A program made the translations under genes and the position numbers. Source: an uncultured Clostridia bacterium (GTDB lineage Bacteria; Bacillota; Clostridia; Oscillospirales; Acutalibacteraceae). From it: 14,296 bases of DNA. The notes beneath the pieces are model-generated. The model had not been told where the DNA came from. It worked only from the letters and a program-made list of their open reading frames with translations, and ran no database searches. Where the stretch lies: contig CAMMKL010000025.1 in assembly GCA_946497265.1 (NCBI GenBank), positions 1 through 14,296 on the forward strand. Reading direction: 5' to 3'. Shown piece after piece: positions 1 to 5,351 of the stretch. Within the stretch, counting starts at the first letter, position 1; every line of letters begins with the position of its first letter.

Positions 1-1
1 A

Positions 2-472
2 GATATGCAAGCGGTGGATTTTTATTTAAACCACGGTGTATCCCGAGTGATTCTTGGATCGGCCGCTGTTAAAAACCCTGAGTTTGTGAAAGAGGCGGTA
101 TACAAATATGGAGAACGCATTGCGGTTGGTATAGACGCCCGCGAGGGAATGGTTGCAGCCGAAGGATGGCTGGATACATCCTCTGTTCATTATATTGATT
201 TGGCAAAACAAATGGAAAGAATAGGAGTAAAGTACATTATCTTTACAGATATAGCGCAGGATGGAACTTTGGCCGGCCCCAATTTGGTGCAATTGGATGC
301 GTTAAACGTTGCAGTTTCCTGTAATATTATCGCTAGCGGCGGAGTAGCTACTTTAAAAGATATCCTAAATTTGCGCGATTTAGGCGTTTACGGCACCATA
401 TGTGGAAAATCCATTTACAGTGGCGCTCTTAATTTGAATCAAGCCCTCATTGCGGCAAGAGAGGGGGAATAG
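2..472 (+). CDS. hisA: HisA, ProFAR isomerase, 5'-partial
   Basis: Cytosolic (beta/alpha)8-barrel enzyme of histidine biosynthesis that isomerises the aminoaldose ProFAR to the aminoketose PRFAR (an Amadori rearrangement). The window begins inside the gene, so only about the last 156 of the usual ~240 residues are visible and the first catalytic Asp is missing. Visible family signatures are GIDAREG followed by GWLDTS (the second catalytic Asp region), the phosphate-binding TDIAQDGTLAGPN, IIASGGVATL and the C-terminal GTICGKSIYSG loop. The frame is open from base 2; the ATG at 5 is internal, not the start. The stop lies just before hisI, and GAGGGGG at its 3' end probably serves as the hisI ribosome binding site. 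HisA rather than its paralogue HisF is indicated by the GWLDTS and GKSIYSG wording. Confidence 0.95.
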   Translation, partial: DMQAVDFYLNHGVSRVILGSAAVKNPEFVKEAVYKYGERIAVGIDAREGMVAAEGWLDTSSVHYIDLAKQMERIGVKYIIFTDIAQDGTLAGPNLVQLDALNVAVSCNIIASGGVATLKDILNLRDLGVYGTICGKSIYSGALNLNQALIAAREGE

Positions 473-476
473 CTCT

Positions 477-848
477 ATGAATCTAGAAAACCCAAATCAA
501 CAATCTGTAAAGACAGATAGCTTTACAGATCGTTTTTTTAAAAAATCTCCCTTAATTCCAGCGATAGTACAACAAACAGGCACAAAAGAGGTTTTAATGC
601 TTGCCTATATGAATGAGGAATCGCTAAAACTTACGCTGCAAACCGGCTACACCTGGTTTTGGAGCCGTTCTAGAAAAGAACTATGGAATAAAGGGGCGAC
701 TTCCGGCCATCTGCAAAAAGTGATTTCTATTTATGGCGATTGTGACGACGACACGTTGTTGGTGGAAGTGGATCAAACGGGTTCTGCTTGCCATACGGGT
801 TCGCATAGCTGCTTTTTTAATATGATTTGGAGGAATGATGAAAAATGA
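477..848 (+). CDS. hisI: HisI, phosphoribosyl-AMP cyclohydrolase
   Basis: Opens the adenine ring of phosphoribosyl-AMP to give ProFAR, the third step of histidine synthesis. At 123 residues it is a stand-alone cyclohydrolase, not the fused HisIE of many bacteria. Visible motifs are VLMLAYMNEESL (residues 39-50), TWFWSRSRKELWNKGATSG (59-77), GDCDDD (87-92) and ACHTGSHSCF (104-113). C89, C105 and C112 match the three zinc-binding cysteines of the family and the Asp cluster D88/D90/D92 the metal/substrate site. I chose the ATG at 477 because AGAGGGGG stands about 9 bases upstream; a longer in-frame start at 450 would overlap hisA and lacks a good site. It overlaps hisE by 4 bases (ATGA), which suggests translational coupling. 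About 16 extra residues precede the conserved core. Confidence 0.95.
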   Translation: MNLENPNQQSVKTDSFTDRFFKKSPLIPAIVQQTGTKEVLMLAYMNEESLKLTLQTGYTWFWSRSRKELWNKGATSGHLQKVISIYGDCDDDTLLVEVDQTGSACHTGSHSCFFNMIWRNDEK

Positions 849-1171
849 ATGAAACACTGGAAGCCCTGTATCAGACAATATTATCGAGAAAAAAAAGCCA
901 TACGGAAGGCTCTTATACTTGTTATCTGTTTGAGAAAGGTCTGGACAAAATCCTTAAAAAATGCGGAGAGGAATGCAGTGAGGTTATCATTGCTGCGAAA
1001 AACAAGGACAATAAAGAAACGGTTTTGGAAATTTCCGATTTGCTGTATCACCTTATGGTGATGATGGTAAACGAAGGGATCCCATTGGAAGATGTTTTGG
1101 TGGAACTTGACCGCAGGAGTGAGAAACAAGGAAACCTAAAAAAATTTCATCAGGTTGATAAAAATACTTGA
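845..1171 (+). CDS. hisE: HisE, phosphoribosyl-ATP pyrophosphatase
   Basis: Removes pyrophosphate from phosphoribosyl-ATP to form phosphoribosyl-AMP, the substrate of HisI. 108 residues, the usual size of a separate all-helical HisE of the MazG-like superfamily. The metal-binding signatures are clear: CGEECSEVIIAAKN (residues 40-53, the EExxE helix) and EISDLLYHL (62-69, with E62 and D65 as the second acidic pair). The ATG overlaps the hisI stop by four bases and AGGAATGATG just upstream provides a binding site inside hisI. It is the last gene of the his operon here: the next gene starts about 120 bases further on behind its own promoter and a hairpin. Separate hisI and hisE in the order A-I-E is seen in some Clostridia. 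Confidence 0.95.
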   Translation: MNETLEALYQTILSRKKSHTEGSYTCYLFEKGLDKILKKCGEECSEVIIAAKNKDNKETVLEISDLLYHLMVMMVNEGIPLEDVLVELDRRSEKQGNLKKFHQVDKNT

Positions 1172-1199
1172 TCAAATAGAAAACAAAATTTATCGGGAA

Positions 1200-1233
1200 G
1201 AACAAAAGTAGCCAAAAAGGCTTGCCTTTGTTC
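1200..1233 (+). terminator. Hairpin after the his operon
   Basis: Interrupted stem-loop: GAACAAA (1200-1206) pairs with TTTGTTC (1227-1233), with a bulged A, a further G-C pair, and an inner stem AGCC/GGCT closing an AAAAA loop. It lies 28 bases after the hisE stop. No run of T follows, so it is a weak terminator candidate at best, or an RNA-stabilising 3' end. It overlaps the promoter proposed for the next gene. Confidence 0.35.
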
Positions 1234-1249
1234 GAATTTATGATATTAT
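1222..1249 (+). promoter_or_regulatory. Likely sigma-A promoter of the flavodoxin-like gene
   Basis: TTGCCT (1222-1227), a 16-base spacer, then TATTAT (1244-1249, 5 of 6 matches to TATAAT) in an AT-rich stretch, about 45 bases before the start codon of the gene at 1294. The surrounding TATGATATTATATTAATATC offers alternative -10 registers, so the exact transcription start is uncertain. Confidence 0.45.
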
Positions 1250-1293
1250 ATTAATATCATCATTCTTACCAAAATTTAGGAGGCTTACATTTT

Positions 1294-1710
1294 ATGAAGT
1301 ACAAAATGCAGGTGCTTTATTTTTCAAAAGCAGGAAACACTGAGAAGATTGCGCAGGCAATCGGCAGAGACCAAAAGACAAAAAGCGACCAAATCCCCCC
1401 TGCTTATCCAGTTGAGGCTCAAAAGCTTTTATTCATCGGCCTGGAGCTTGGCAAAGTAGATAAGAAGGTTCTGGATTTTGTGGCGGATTTGAAGCCGGCC
1501 AGAACCAAAAATGTCGCTTTCTTTGTTACAGGCGATGCAGCACCCCTGGAGGAACTCAAAGATATTTTGAAGAAAAATGGGGTTAACGTGGTAGAGGATG
1601 TACATGTTTGCCCGGTAAAGAAGGGCTTATTTAAACAAGGCGCAGTTAGCGATGCAGACGTTAAAGCTTGCGTAGCTTGGGCTTCTAAAGTGGTAGATTC
1701 TCTGGCGTAA
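1294..1710 (+). CDS. Flavodoxin-like FMN-binding protein
   Basis: 138 residues, close to the size of short-chain flavodoxins. The N-terminus reads as strand beta1 (MQVLYFS) followed by SKAGNTEKIA (residues 11-20), which matches the phosphate-binding loop of flavodoxins between beta1 and alpha1. Later segments KLLFIGLEL, KNVAFFVTGD and NVVEDVHVCPVK fit the alternating strand/helix pattern. The role is inferred as electron transfer or an uncharacterised flavin protein; aromatic residues stacking on the FMN cannot be placed with certainty. The start is well supported: AGGAGG at 1278-1283 is 10 bases from the ATG, preceded by a promoter. It is probably monocistronic or co-transcribed with the following small genes; the strong hairpin at 1773-1807 follows it. 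Confidence 0.8.
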   Translation: MKYKMQVLYFSKAGNTEKIAQAIGRDQKTKSDQIPPAYPVEAQKLLFIGLELGKVDKKVLDFVADLKPARTKNVAFFVTGDAAPLEELKDILKKNGVNVVEDVHVCPVKKGLFKQGAVSDADVKACVAWASKVVDSLA

Positions 1711-1772
1711 TGCCTTTTACTTATCATATACGTTAGCAGTTCACCGTACCCTTTAAAACAGATAGCAAAAAG

Positions 1773-1807
1773 ACCTCCTGTTGTAGGATAAAACTATAGC
1801 AGGAGGT
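1773..1807. promoter_or_regulatory. 14-bp hairpin that buries a Shine-Dalgarno sequence
   Basis: Bases 1773-1786 pair with 1794-1807 over 14 continuous pairs (12 Watson-Crick, two G-T), closing a seven-base loop GATAAAA. The 3' arm contains AGGAGG (1801-1806), placed 8 bases before an ATG at 1815, so in the mRNA the ribosome binding site of the next ORF would be fully paired. On the + strand only TTAAATTT follows, a poor terminator tail. Read from the - strand, the stem is followed by CTTTTTG, which would make a fair minus-strand terminator. Either a translational switch, or a 3' end element of the flavodoxin-like gene, is possible. Confidence 0.6.
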
Positions 1808-1814
1808 TAAATTT

Positions 1815-2052
1815 ATGGATAGAAAAAATAAAAGTTGAAATTAAAATAAATGCCCAAGTGGAACAATTTGCCCAATTGAGCGGTGTAGAGCTCTGCCCCC
1901 AAATAGTATTCACAAAACGTATCAATAAATATATTTCTTGGTTTAGATGCCAAATGCAAAGAGTCATCCAAACTGAAATCAAAGAAGATACTGAGAAGAT
2001 GGGTGTCTCCGTTTGCGATGAACAAAACCGATACATAACGAAACGTGGTTAA
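1815..2052 (+). pseudogene. Small ORF of unknown function, frameshifted near its start
   Basis: An excellent start site (AGGAGG, 8-base spacing, ATG at 1815) opens a frame that stops after seven codons at 1836-1838. The +1 frame, open from before this point to a TAA at 2050-2052, encodes a protein-like sequence beginning IEKIKVEIKINAQVEQFAQL and ending in a charged stretch (IKEDTEKMG ... NRYITKRG). Removing one A from the six-A run at 1823-1828 would join the two into about 79 codons. This may be a frameshift mutation, a sequence error, or expression through slippage on the A run. An alternative GTG start at 1858 has no ribosome binding site. I do not recognise the family. It sits 38 bases before the next gene and would be co-transcribed with it. 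Confidence 0.4.
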
Positions 2053-2090
2053 TATAGAAGGAAAAGCTGCAAATTGCAGAGGTATGGATT

Positions 2091-2630
2091 ATGAGAAAAG
2101 TTGTGTTATTTATCGCTATGAGTTTGGACGGATACATTGCAGATATAAATGGCAATGTAGATTGGCTTCATGGGCAGAGTAATAAAGTTGAGAATGAAGA
2201 AACCTACTCTGAATTTGTAAAGGGGATAGACACCGTTATTATGGGGTGGACAACCTATCATCAAGTGGTAACAGTACTATCCCCTATGGAATGGGTTTAT
2301 AAGGATTTTACCAGTTACGTGATTACTCACAAACAGCAGGCATCTACAGATAATATTAAATTTGTTAATGAACCACCGAGTTCCTTGGTTCAACGGTTAA
2401 AGGAACAAAAAGGGAAGGATATTTGGATATGTGGCGGCGCAAGTATTGTGCAACAGCTCATGCAGGAAAAGATGATAGACAGGTATCATATTTCTATCAT
2501 TCCTACCATTTTAGGCTCTGGAATCCGCCTTTTTGGGAGCCATGATGCGGAGCTTACATTAAAATTGATTAGGACGCAAAATTACAATGGTATGATAGAT
2601 GTCGTTTATGAAAATAGGGAGAAAGAATGA
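2091..2630 (+). CDS. Dihydrofolate reductase / RibD-C-like reductase
   Basis: 179 residues of the RibD C-terminal domain/DHFR-like superfamily, whose members are NADPH-dependent reductases; the substrate of this stand-alone subgroup is generally unknown. Recognisable parts are the N-terminal strand and loop MRKVVLFIAMSLDGYIADINGNVDWL (split here as residues 1-10 and SLDGYIADINGN at 11-22), a VIMGWTTY segment (about 49-56), the nucleotide-binding WICGGASIVQQL and the C-terminal ISIIPTILGSGIRLF. This is the pattern of small yyaP/yddB-like proteins rather than of folate-pathway FolA, which keeps different motifs. AGAGG at 2078-2082 gives an 8-base spacing to the ATG. A large hairpin follows the stop, separating it from the two-component system. 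A role in resistance cannot be inferred from sequence alone. Confidence 0.85.
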   Translation: MRKVVLFIAMSLDGYIADINGNVDWLHGQSNKVENEETYSEFVKGIDTVIMGWTTYHQVVTVLSPMEWVYKDFTSYVITHKQQASTDNIKFVNEPPSSLVQRLKEQKGKDIWICGGASIVQQLMQEKMIDRYHISIIPTILGSGIRLFGSHDAELTLKLIRTQNYNGMIDVVYENREKE

Positions 2631-2651
2631 ACCTAAAATCTAGAATATGAG

Positions 2652-2727
2652 AAGTGAATGGGATATCATTTACAGAGAATGCGTAATGTGGTTGAAACCC
2701 ATAAGGTACGGATGGGGTCATTCACTT
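2652..2727 (+). terminator. Long-range stem-loop between the reductase and bceR-like genes
   Basis: AAGTGAATG (2652-2660) pairs perfectly with CATTCACTT (2719-2727), enclosing 58 bases that contain a second hairpin, CCCAT (2698-2702) with ATGGG (2712-2716). TTTT (2726-2729) and an AT-rich tail follow. It could be a poor-quality terminator of the upstream unit or a structured leader of the downstream operon. The large loop makes a simple intrinsic terminator doubtful. Confidence 0.35.
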
Positions 2728-2756
2728 TTAAAATTTTGGAAGTTCCATTGTAAAAT
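2727..2756 (+). promoter_or_regulatory. Possible promoter of the response regulator operon
   Basis: TAAAAT at 2751-2756 matches TATAAT at 5 of 6 positions and lies 24 bases before the start codon at 2780. The best -35 partner is only TTTAAA (2727-2732, 18-base spacer), so the promoter would be weak or need an activator. Inferred from position and AT-richness. Confidence 0.3.
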
Positions 2757-2779
2757 TCTAAGCAGAAGGAAGAGGGTTT

Positions 2780-3451
2780 ATGTACCGTATTTTTGTTATT
2801 GAAGATGATATTTCCTTAGCGGAATCTATGAAAAAACAAATTGAGTCCTGGGGCAACACCGCACTCTGCGCAAGGAATTTCCAAAATATCATACCCGATT
2901 TTGTAAAGTTCGATCCCCATATGGTGCTGTTGGATATCATGCTCCCGTTTTACAATGGGTACCACTGGTGCAGTGAAATCCGAAAAATCTCCAACGTGCC
3001 GGTGGTATTTATCTCTTCCGCCTCTGACAACATGAACATCGTTATGGCCATGAACATGGGCGGCGATGATTTCATCACAAAGCCCATCAGCCTTGAAGTG
3101 ATGACAGCTAAAATACAGGCCCTGCTGCGCCGCACCTATGATATGGGCAGCAAGGTCTCTGTTTTGGAGCATAGAGGGGCGATTCTAAATCTGGACGATA
3201 CGACCTTGACTTATCGGGAAGAACGGATTGAACTGACCAAAAATGATTTCCGTATCCTACGAACCCTGCTGGAAAATAAGGGCAGTGTGGTCAGCCGGGA
3301 AACCCTAATGACCAAACTTTGGCAGATGGACGAATATGTTGAAGAAAACACATTGACGGTCAATGTAAACCGCCTGCGAAAAAAATTGGAAAACGCTGGG
3401 CTTTATGGTTTTATTACTACCAAGGTCGGCAGTGGGTATATCATCGAATAA
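2780..3451 (+). CDS. BceR-like OmpR-family response regulator
   Basis: 223-residue cytosolic transcription regulator. The receiver domain (1-~115) has the acidic pocket E8-D9-D10, the phospho-acceptor D52 in VLLDIMLP, S79/S80 in the Thr/Ser position and K101 in ITKP. The C-terminal half (~130-223) is an OmpR/PhoB-type winged helix: IELTKNDFRILRTLLENKG, VVSRETLMTKLW and the wing TLTVNVNRLRKKLE ... ITTKVGSGYIIE. The close link to an intramembrane-sensing kinase and an FtsX-type ABC transporter marks it as a BceR-type regulator of antimicrobial peptide resistance. It should bind DNA near the bceA-like gene, where an 8-bp direct repeat is seen. AGGAAGAGGG provides the ribosome binding site. The kinase starts 14 bases after the stop. 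Confidence 0.93.
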   Translation: MYRIFVIEDDISLAESMKKQIESWGNTALCARNFQNIIPDFVKFDPHMVLLDIMLPFYNGYHWCSEIRKISNVPVVFISSASDNMNIVMAMNMGGDDFITKPISLEVMTAKIQALLRRTYDMGSKVSVLEHRGAILNLDDTTLTYREERIELTKNDFRILRTLLENKGSVVSRETLMTKLWQMDEYVEENTLTVNVNRLRKKLENAGLYGFITTKVGSGYIIE

Positions 3452-3465
3452 GGGGCTGCGAAAAC

Positions 3466-4473
3466 ATGGAACGGAAGAAATGGTATTCCGTGCTTGGAAG
3501 CTATTTAAAACAATATCGTATGACGGCATTGATGTTCTTGGCATTTGCAGTCATTTTTGCCTTCCTCTTTTCCCTGTATGAGCTGGAAACCGAGGCGGTA
3601 TGGTATGCGGCAGGGCTATGCTTCCTCCTCGCGGCCGTTGTTCTCTTCGTGCATTTCTTCTTGTACCAGAAGCGGTATCAGGAGCGATGTAGGGTTTTAC
3701 AGAATGTCCAGGTTATGCTCGACCATCTGCCGGAACCGAAAACATTGGCGGAAACAGATTTGCAAGAGATGCTAAAAGAGCAAAAACGCATGCTGGACGC
3801 TGCGCTGAGCAGATGGCAGACAGAGCGCCGGGAAAGCATGGACTACTATACCACATGGGTGCATCAAATCAAAACGCCTATCTCCGCAATGCGGATGATT
3901 TTGGAGAGTGAAGACACAGAGGAACACCGAGAGCTTTCCGCCGAGTTGTTCCGGATCGAGCAGTATGTGGAGATGGTGCTTAGTTATCTGCGCCTGGAAA
4001 GCGATTCCTCCGATTATCTGTTTAAGGAATACGATTTGGATGGCATTGTAAAACAGGCGATTCACAAGTATGCGCCCCAGTTTGTGCGCCGCAGGATTCG
4101 TTTGCAATACCGGCCGGCGGATATAAAAGTGCTTACCGACGAAAAATGGCTTTTATTTATCATCGAACAGATCCTGTCCAACAGTATCAAATATACGCGG
4201 GAAGGCTGTGTGACCATCACCGTTATACCGGAAAAGATACTGAAAATTTCCGATACCGGTATTGGGATAGCGAAGGAAGACCTACCCAGGATTTTTGAAA
4301 AGGGCTTTACTGGGTACAACGGACGCGCAGACAAGAAGTCCACTGGACTGGGCCTTTATCTTTGCAAAATGGCGGCGGATAGGCTGAACCACAAAATAAG
4401 TGCCGAATCCACACCCGGTGAGGGAACCACAGTTTTAATCGATTTGCATACGGAACCATTACAGGTGGAATAA
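3466..4473 (+). CDS. BceS-like intramembrane-sensing histidine kinase
   Basis: 335-residue membrane kinase. Two N-terminal membrane segments (about residues 17-38 and 43-64) are separated by only a few residues, so there is no real extracellular sensor; in the BceS family the partner transporter does the sensing. The dimerisation/phosphorylation helix holds TTWVHQIKTPISAMR with phospho-acceptor H133. The ATPase domain shows the N box LSNSIKYT (N239), G1 box SDTGIGI (D263), the F box IFEKGFTGYNGR and the G2 box STGLGLYL (from residue 292). The gene uses AAGGGG overlapping the regulator's stop codon as its ribosome binding site, which suggests coupling of the pair. Downstream, 110 bases with a long hairpin separate it from the ABC transporter. 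Ligand is unknown; peptide antibiotics acting on lipid II-cycle intermediates are usual for the family. Confidence 0.93.
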   Translation: MERKKWYSVLGSYLKQYRMTALMFLAFAVIFAFLFSLYELETEAVWYAAGLCFLLAAVVLFVHFFLYQKRYQERCRVLQNVQVMLDHLPEPKTLAETDLQEMLKEQKRMLDAALSRWQTERRESMDYYTTWVHQIKTPISAMRMILESEDTEEHRELSAELFRIEQYVEMVLSYLRLESDSSDYLFKEYDLDGIVKQAIHKYAPQFVRRRIRLQYRPADIKVLTDEKWLLFIIEQILSNSIKYTREGCVTITVIPEKILKISDTGIGIAKEDLPRIFEKGFTGYNGRADKKSTGLGLYLCKMAADRLNHKISAESTPGEGTTVLIDLHTEPLQVE

Positions 4474-4487
4474 CCTGTCTTGCAAAA

Positions 4488-4515
4488 ATGTCACATAAAA
4501 CGGCCGGAATGTCAC
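4488..4515 (+). promoter_or_regulatory. Direct repeat AATGTCAC, candidate operator of the response regulator
   Basis: AATGTCAC occurs at 4487-4494 and again at 4508-4515, exactly 21 bases apart, that is two helical turns, and a partial copy ATGTC lies at 4524. OmpR-type regulators bind direct repeats on one helix face, and Bce-type operons usually place the regulated site just before the ATPase gene. The short word also occurs by chance elsewhere (for instance in the radical SAM gene), so the assignment is tentative. No convincing -35/-10 pair is visible downstream. Confidence 0.35.
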
Positions 4516-4546
4516 CCGATTCGATGTCGGGGCTTCCGGCTGTTTT
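4497..4546 (+). terminator. Long stem-loop between kinase and ABC ATPase, possible attenuator
   Basis: A 13-bp stem AAAACGGCCGGAA (4497-4509) with TTCCGGCTGTTTT (4534-4546), one G-T pair, stacked on an inner stem CCCGA/TCGGG (4515-4519, 4527-4531). The right arm ends in TTTT followed by GTTATC, so the shape is that of an intrinsic terminator. Inside the operon it would lower transporter expression from read-through of the regulator/kinase mRNA, leaving expression to a regulated promoter or to antitermination. Confidence 0.6.
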
Positions 4547-4583
4547 GTTATCATTAAGACAACGAAAAAAGGAGGTTGTCAAA

Positions 4584-5351
4584 ATGGCAATATTAGAGGC
4601 GAAAGGCGTTCAGAAGATCTATACGACCCGCTTCGACGGTAATCAGGTGCAGGCCCTGTCCAACGTGTCCTTTACGGTGGAGCAAGGTGAGTATGTAGCC
4701 ATCATGGGCGAGTCCGGTTCCGGCAAGACTACCTTGTTGAATATCCTAGCGGCTTTGGATAAGCCTACTGCTGGAGAGGTGCTGTTGGAAGGCAGGAGGT
4801 TGGCGTCTGTAAAAGAAAGGGAGATTTCCGCTTTCCGCAGGGATAACCTGGGATTTGTATTTCAGGATTTTAACCTTTTGGATACCTTCACGCTAAAGGA
4901 TAATATCTTTCTTCCCTTAGTTCTGGCCGGCAAAAGTTACAAAGAGATGAACCGCCGCCTGCAGCCCATTGCTAAGAAACTGGGCATTTCCGAACTATTG
5001 GCAAAATACCCTTATGAGGTTTCCGGCGGACAAAAGCAGAGGGCAGCGGTTGCCCGCGCCTTGGTGGCCGAGCCCAAGCTGGTATTGGCAGACGAACCCA
5101 CCGGCGCGCTGGATTCCAAATCCACCGACGACCTGCTGCGGATCTTCAATGAGATAAACCGCGATGGCCAGACCATCCTGATGGTTACCCATTCAGCCAA
5201 GGCGGCCAGCCATGCAGGCCGTGTGCTTTTTATCAAGGACGGAGAAGTGTTTCACCAGATTTATCGCGGGAATAGTTCCAATGAGCAGATGTATCAGAAG
5301 ATTTCCGATATCCTTACCCTGCTGGCTACAGGTGGTGACCGACATGAATAA
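4584..5351 (+). CDS. BceA-like ABC transporter ATPase
   Basis: 255-residue nucleotide-binding subunit of the MacB/LolD/BceA class, peripheral to the membrane. Walker A GESGSGKTT (42-50), Q-loop Q94, signature VSGGQKQR (146-153), Walker B LVLADEP (166-172) followed by the D-loop TGALDSKS, and switch histidine H203 are all intact. The ATG at 4584 is supported by AAAGGAGG about 8 bases upstream; an in-frame ATG at 4488 would lie inside the hairpin region and is not used. It overlaps the permease start by 8 bases. ATP hydrolysis is expected to drive the neighbouring permease, which in this family frees targets such as undecaprenyl-pyrophosphate from peptide antibiotics instead of simply exporting them. 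Confidence 0.95.
   Translation: MAILEAKGVQKIYTTRFDGNQVQALSNVSFTVEQGEYVAIMGESGSGKTTLLNILAALDKPTAGEVLLEGRRLASVKEREISAFRRDNLGFVFQDFNLLDTFTLKDNIFLPLVLAGKSYKEMNRRLQPIAKKLGISELLAKYPYEVSGGQKQRAAVARALVAEPKLVLADEPTGALDSKSTDDLLRIFNEINRDGQTILMVTHSAKAASHAGRVLFIKDGEVFHQIYRGNSSNEQMYQKISDILTLLATGGDRHE

Noticed and set aside
1794..2036. Minus-strand frames opposite the small frameshifted ORF
   Set aside because: They are Trp/Ser/Ile-rich shadows of the + strand frame and lack ribosome binding sites, although the hairpin at 1773-1807 could act as a minus-strand terminator.
1815..2052. HPr-like identity of the small frameshifted ORF
   Set aside because: The start VEIKIN...VEQF and a LGLDAK in another frame vaguely recall HPr-like proteins, but the active-site and Ser-site motifs cannot be aligned in one frame.
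4488..4583. A 32-residue N-terminal extension of the ABC ATPase
   Set aside because: It would be encoded by the hairpin and repeat region; the ATG at 4584 has AAAGGAGG at good spacing and gives the usual family N-terminus.
5212..5343. A 44-residue N-terminal extension of the permease
   Set aside because: It lies entirely inside the ATPase gene in another frame; MNKGFFPKLA at 5344 is the typical start of this family.
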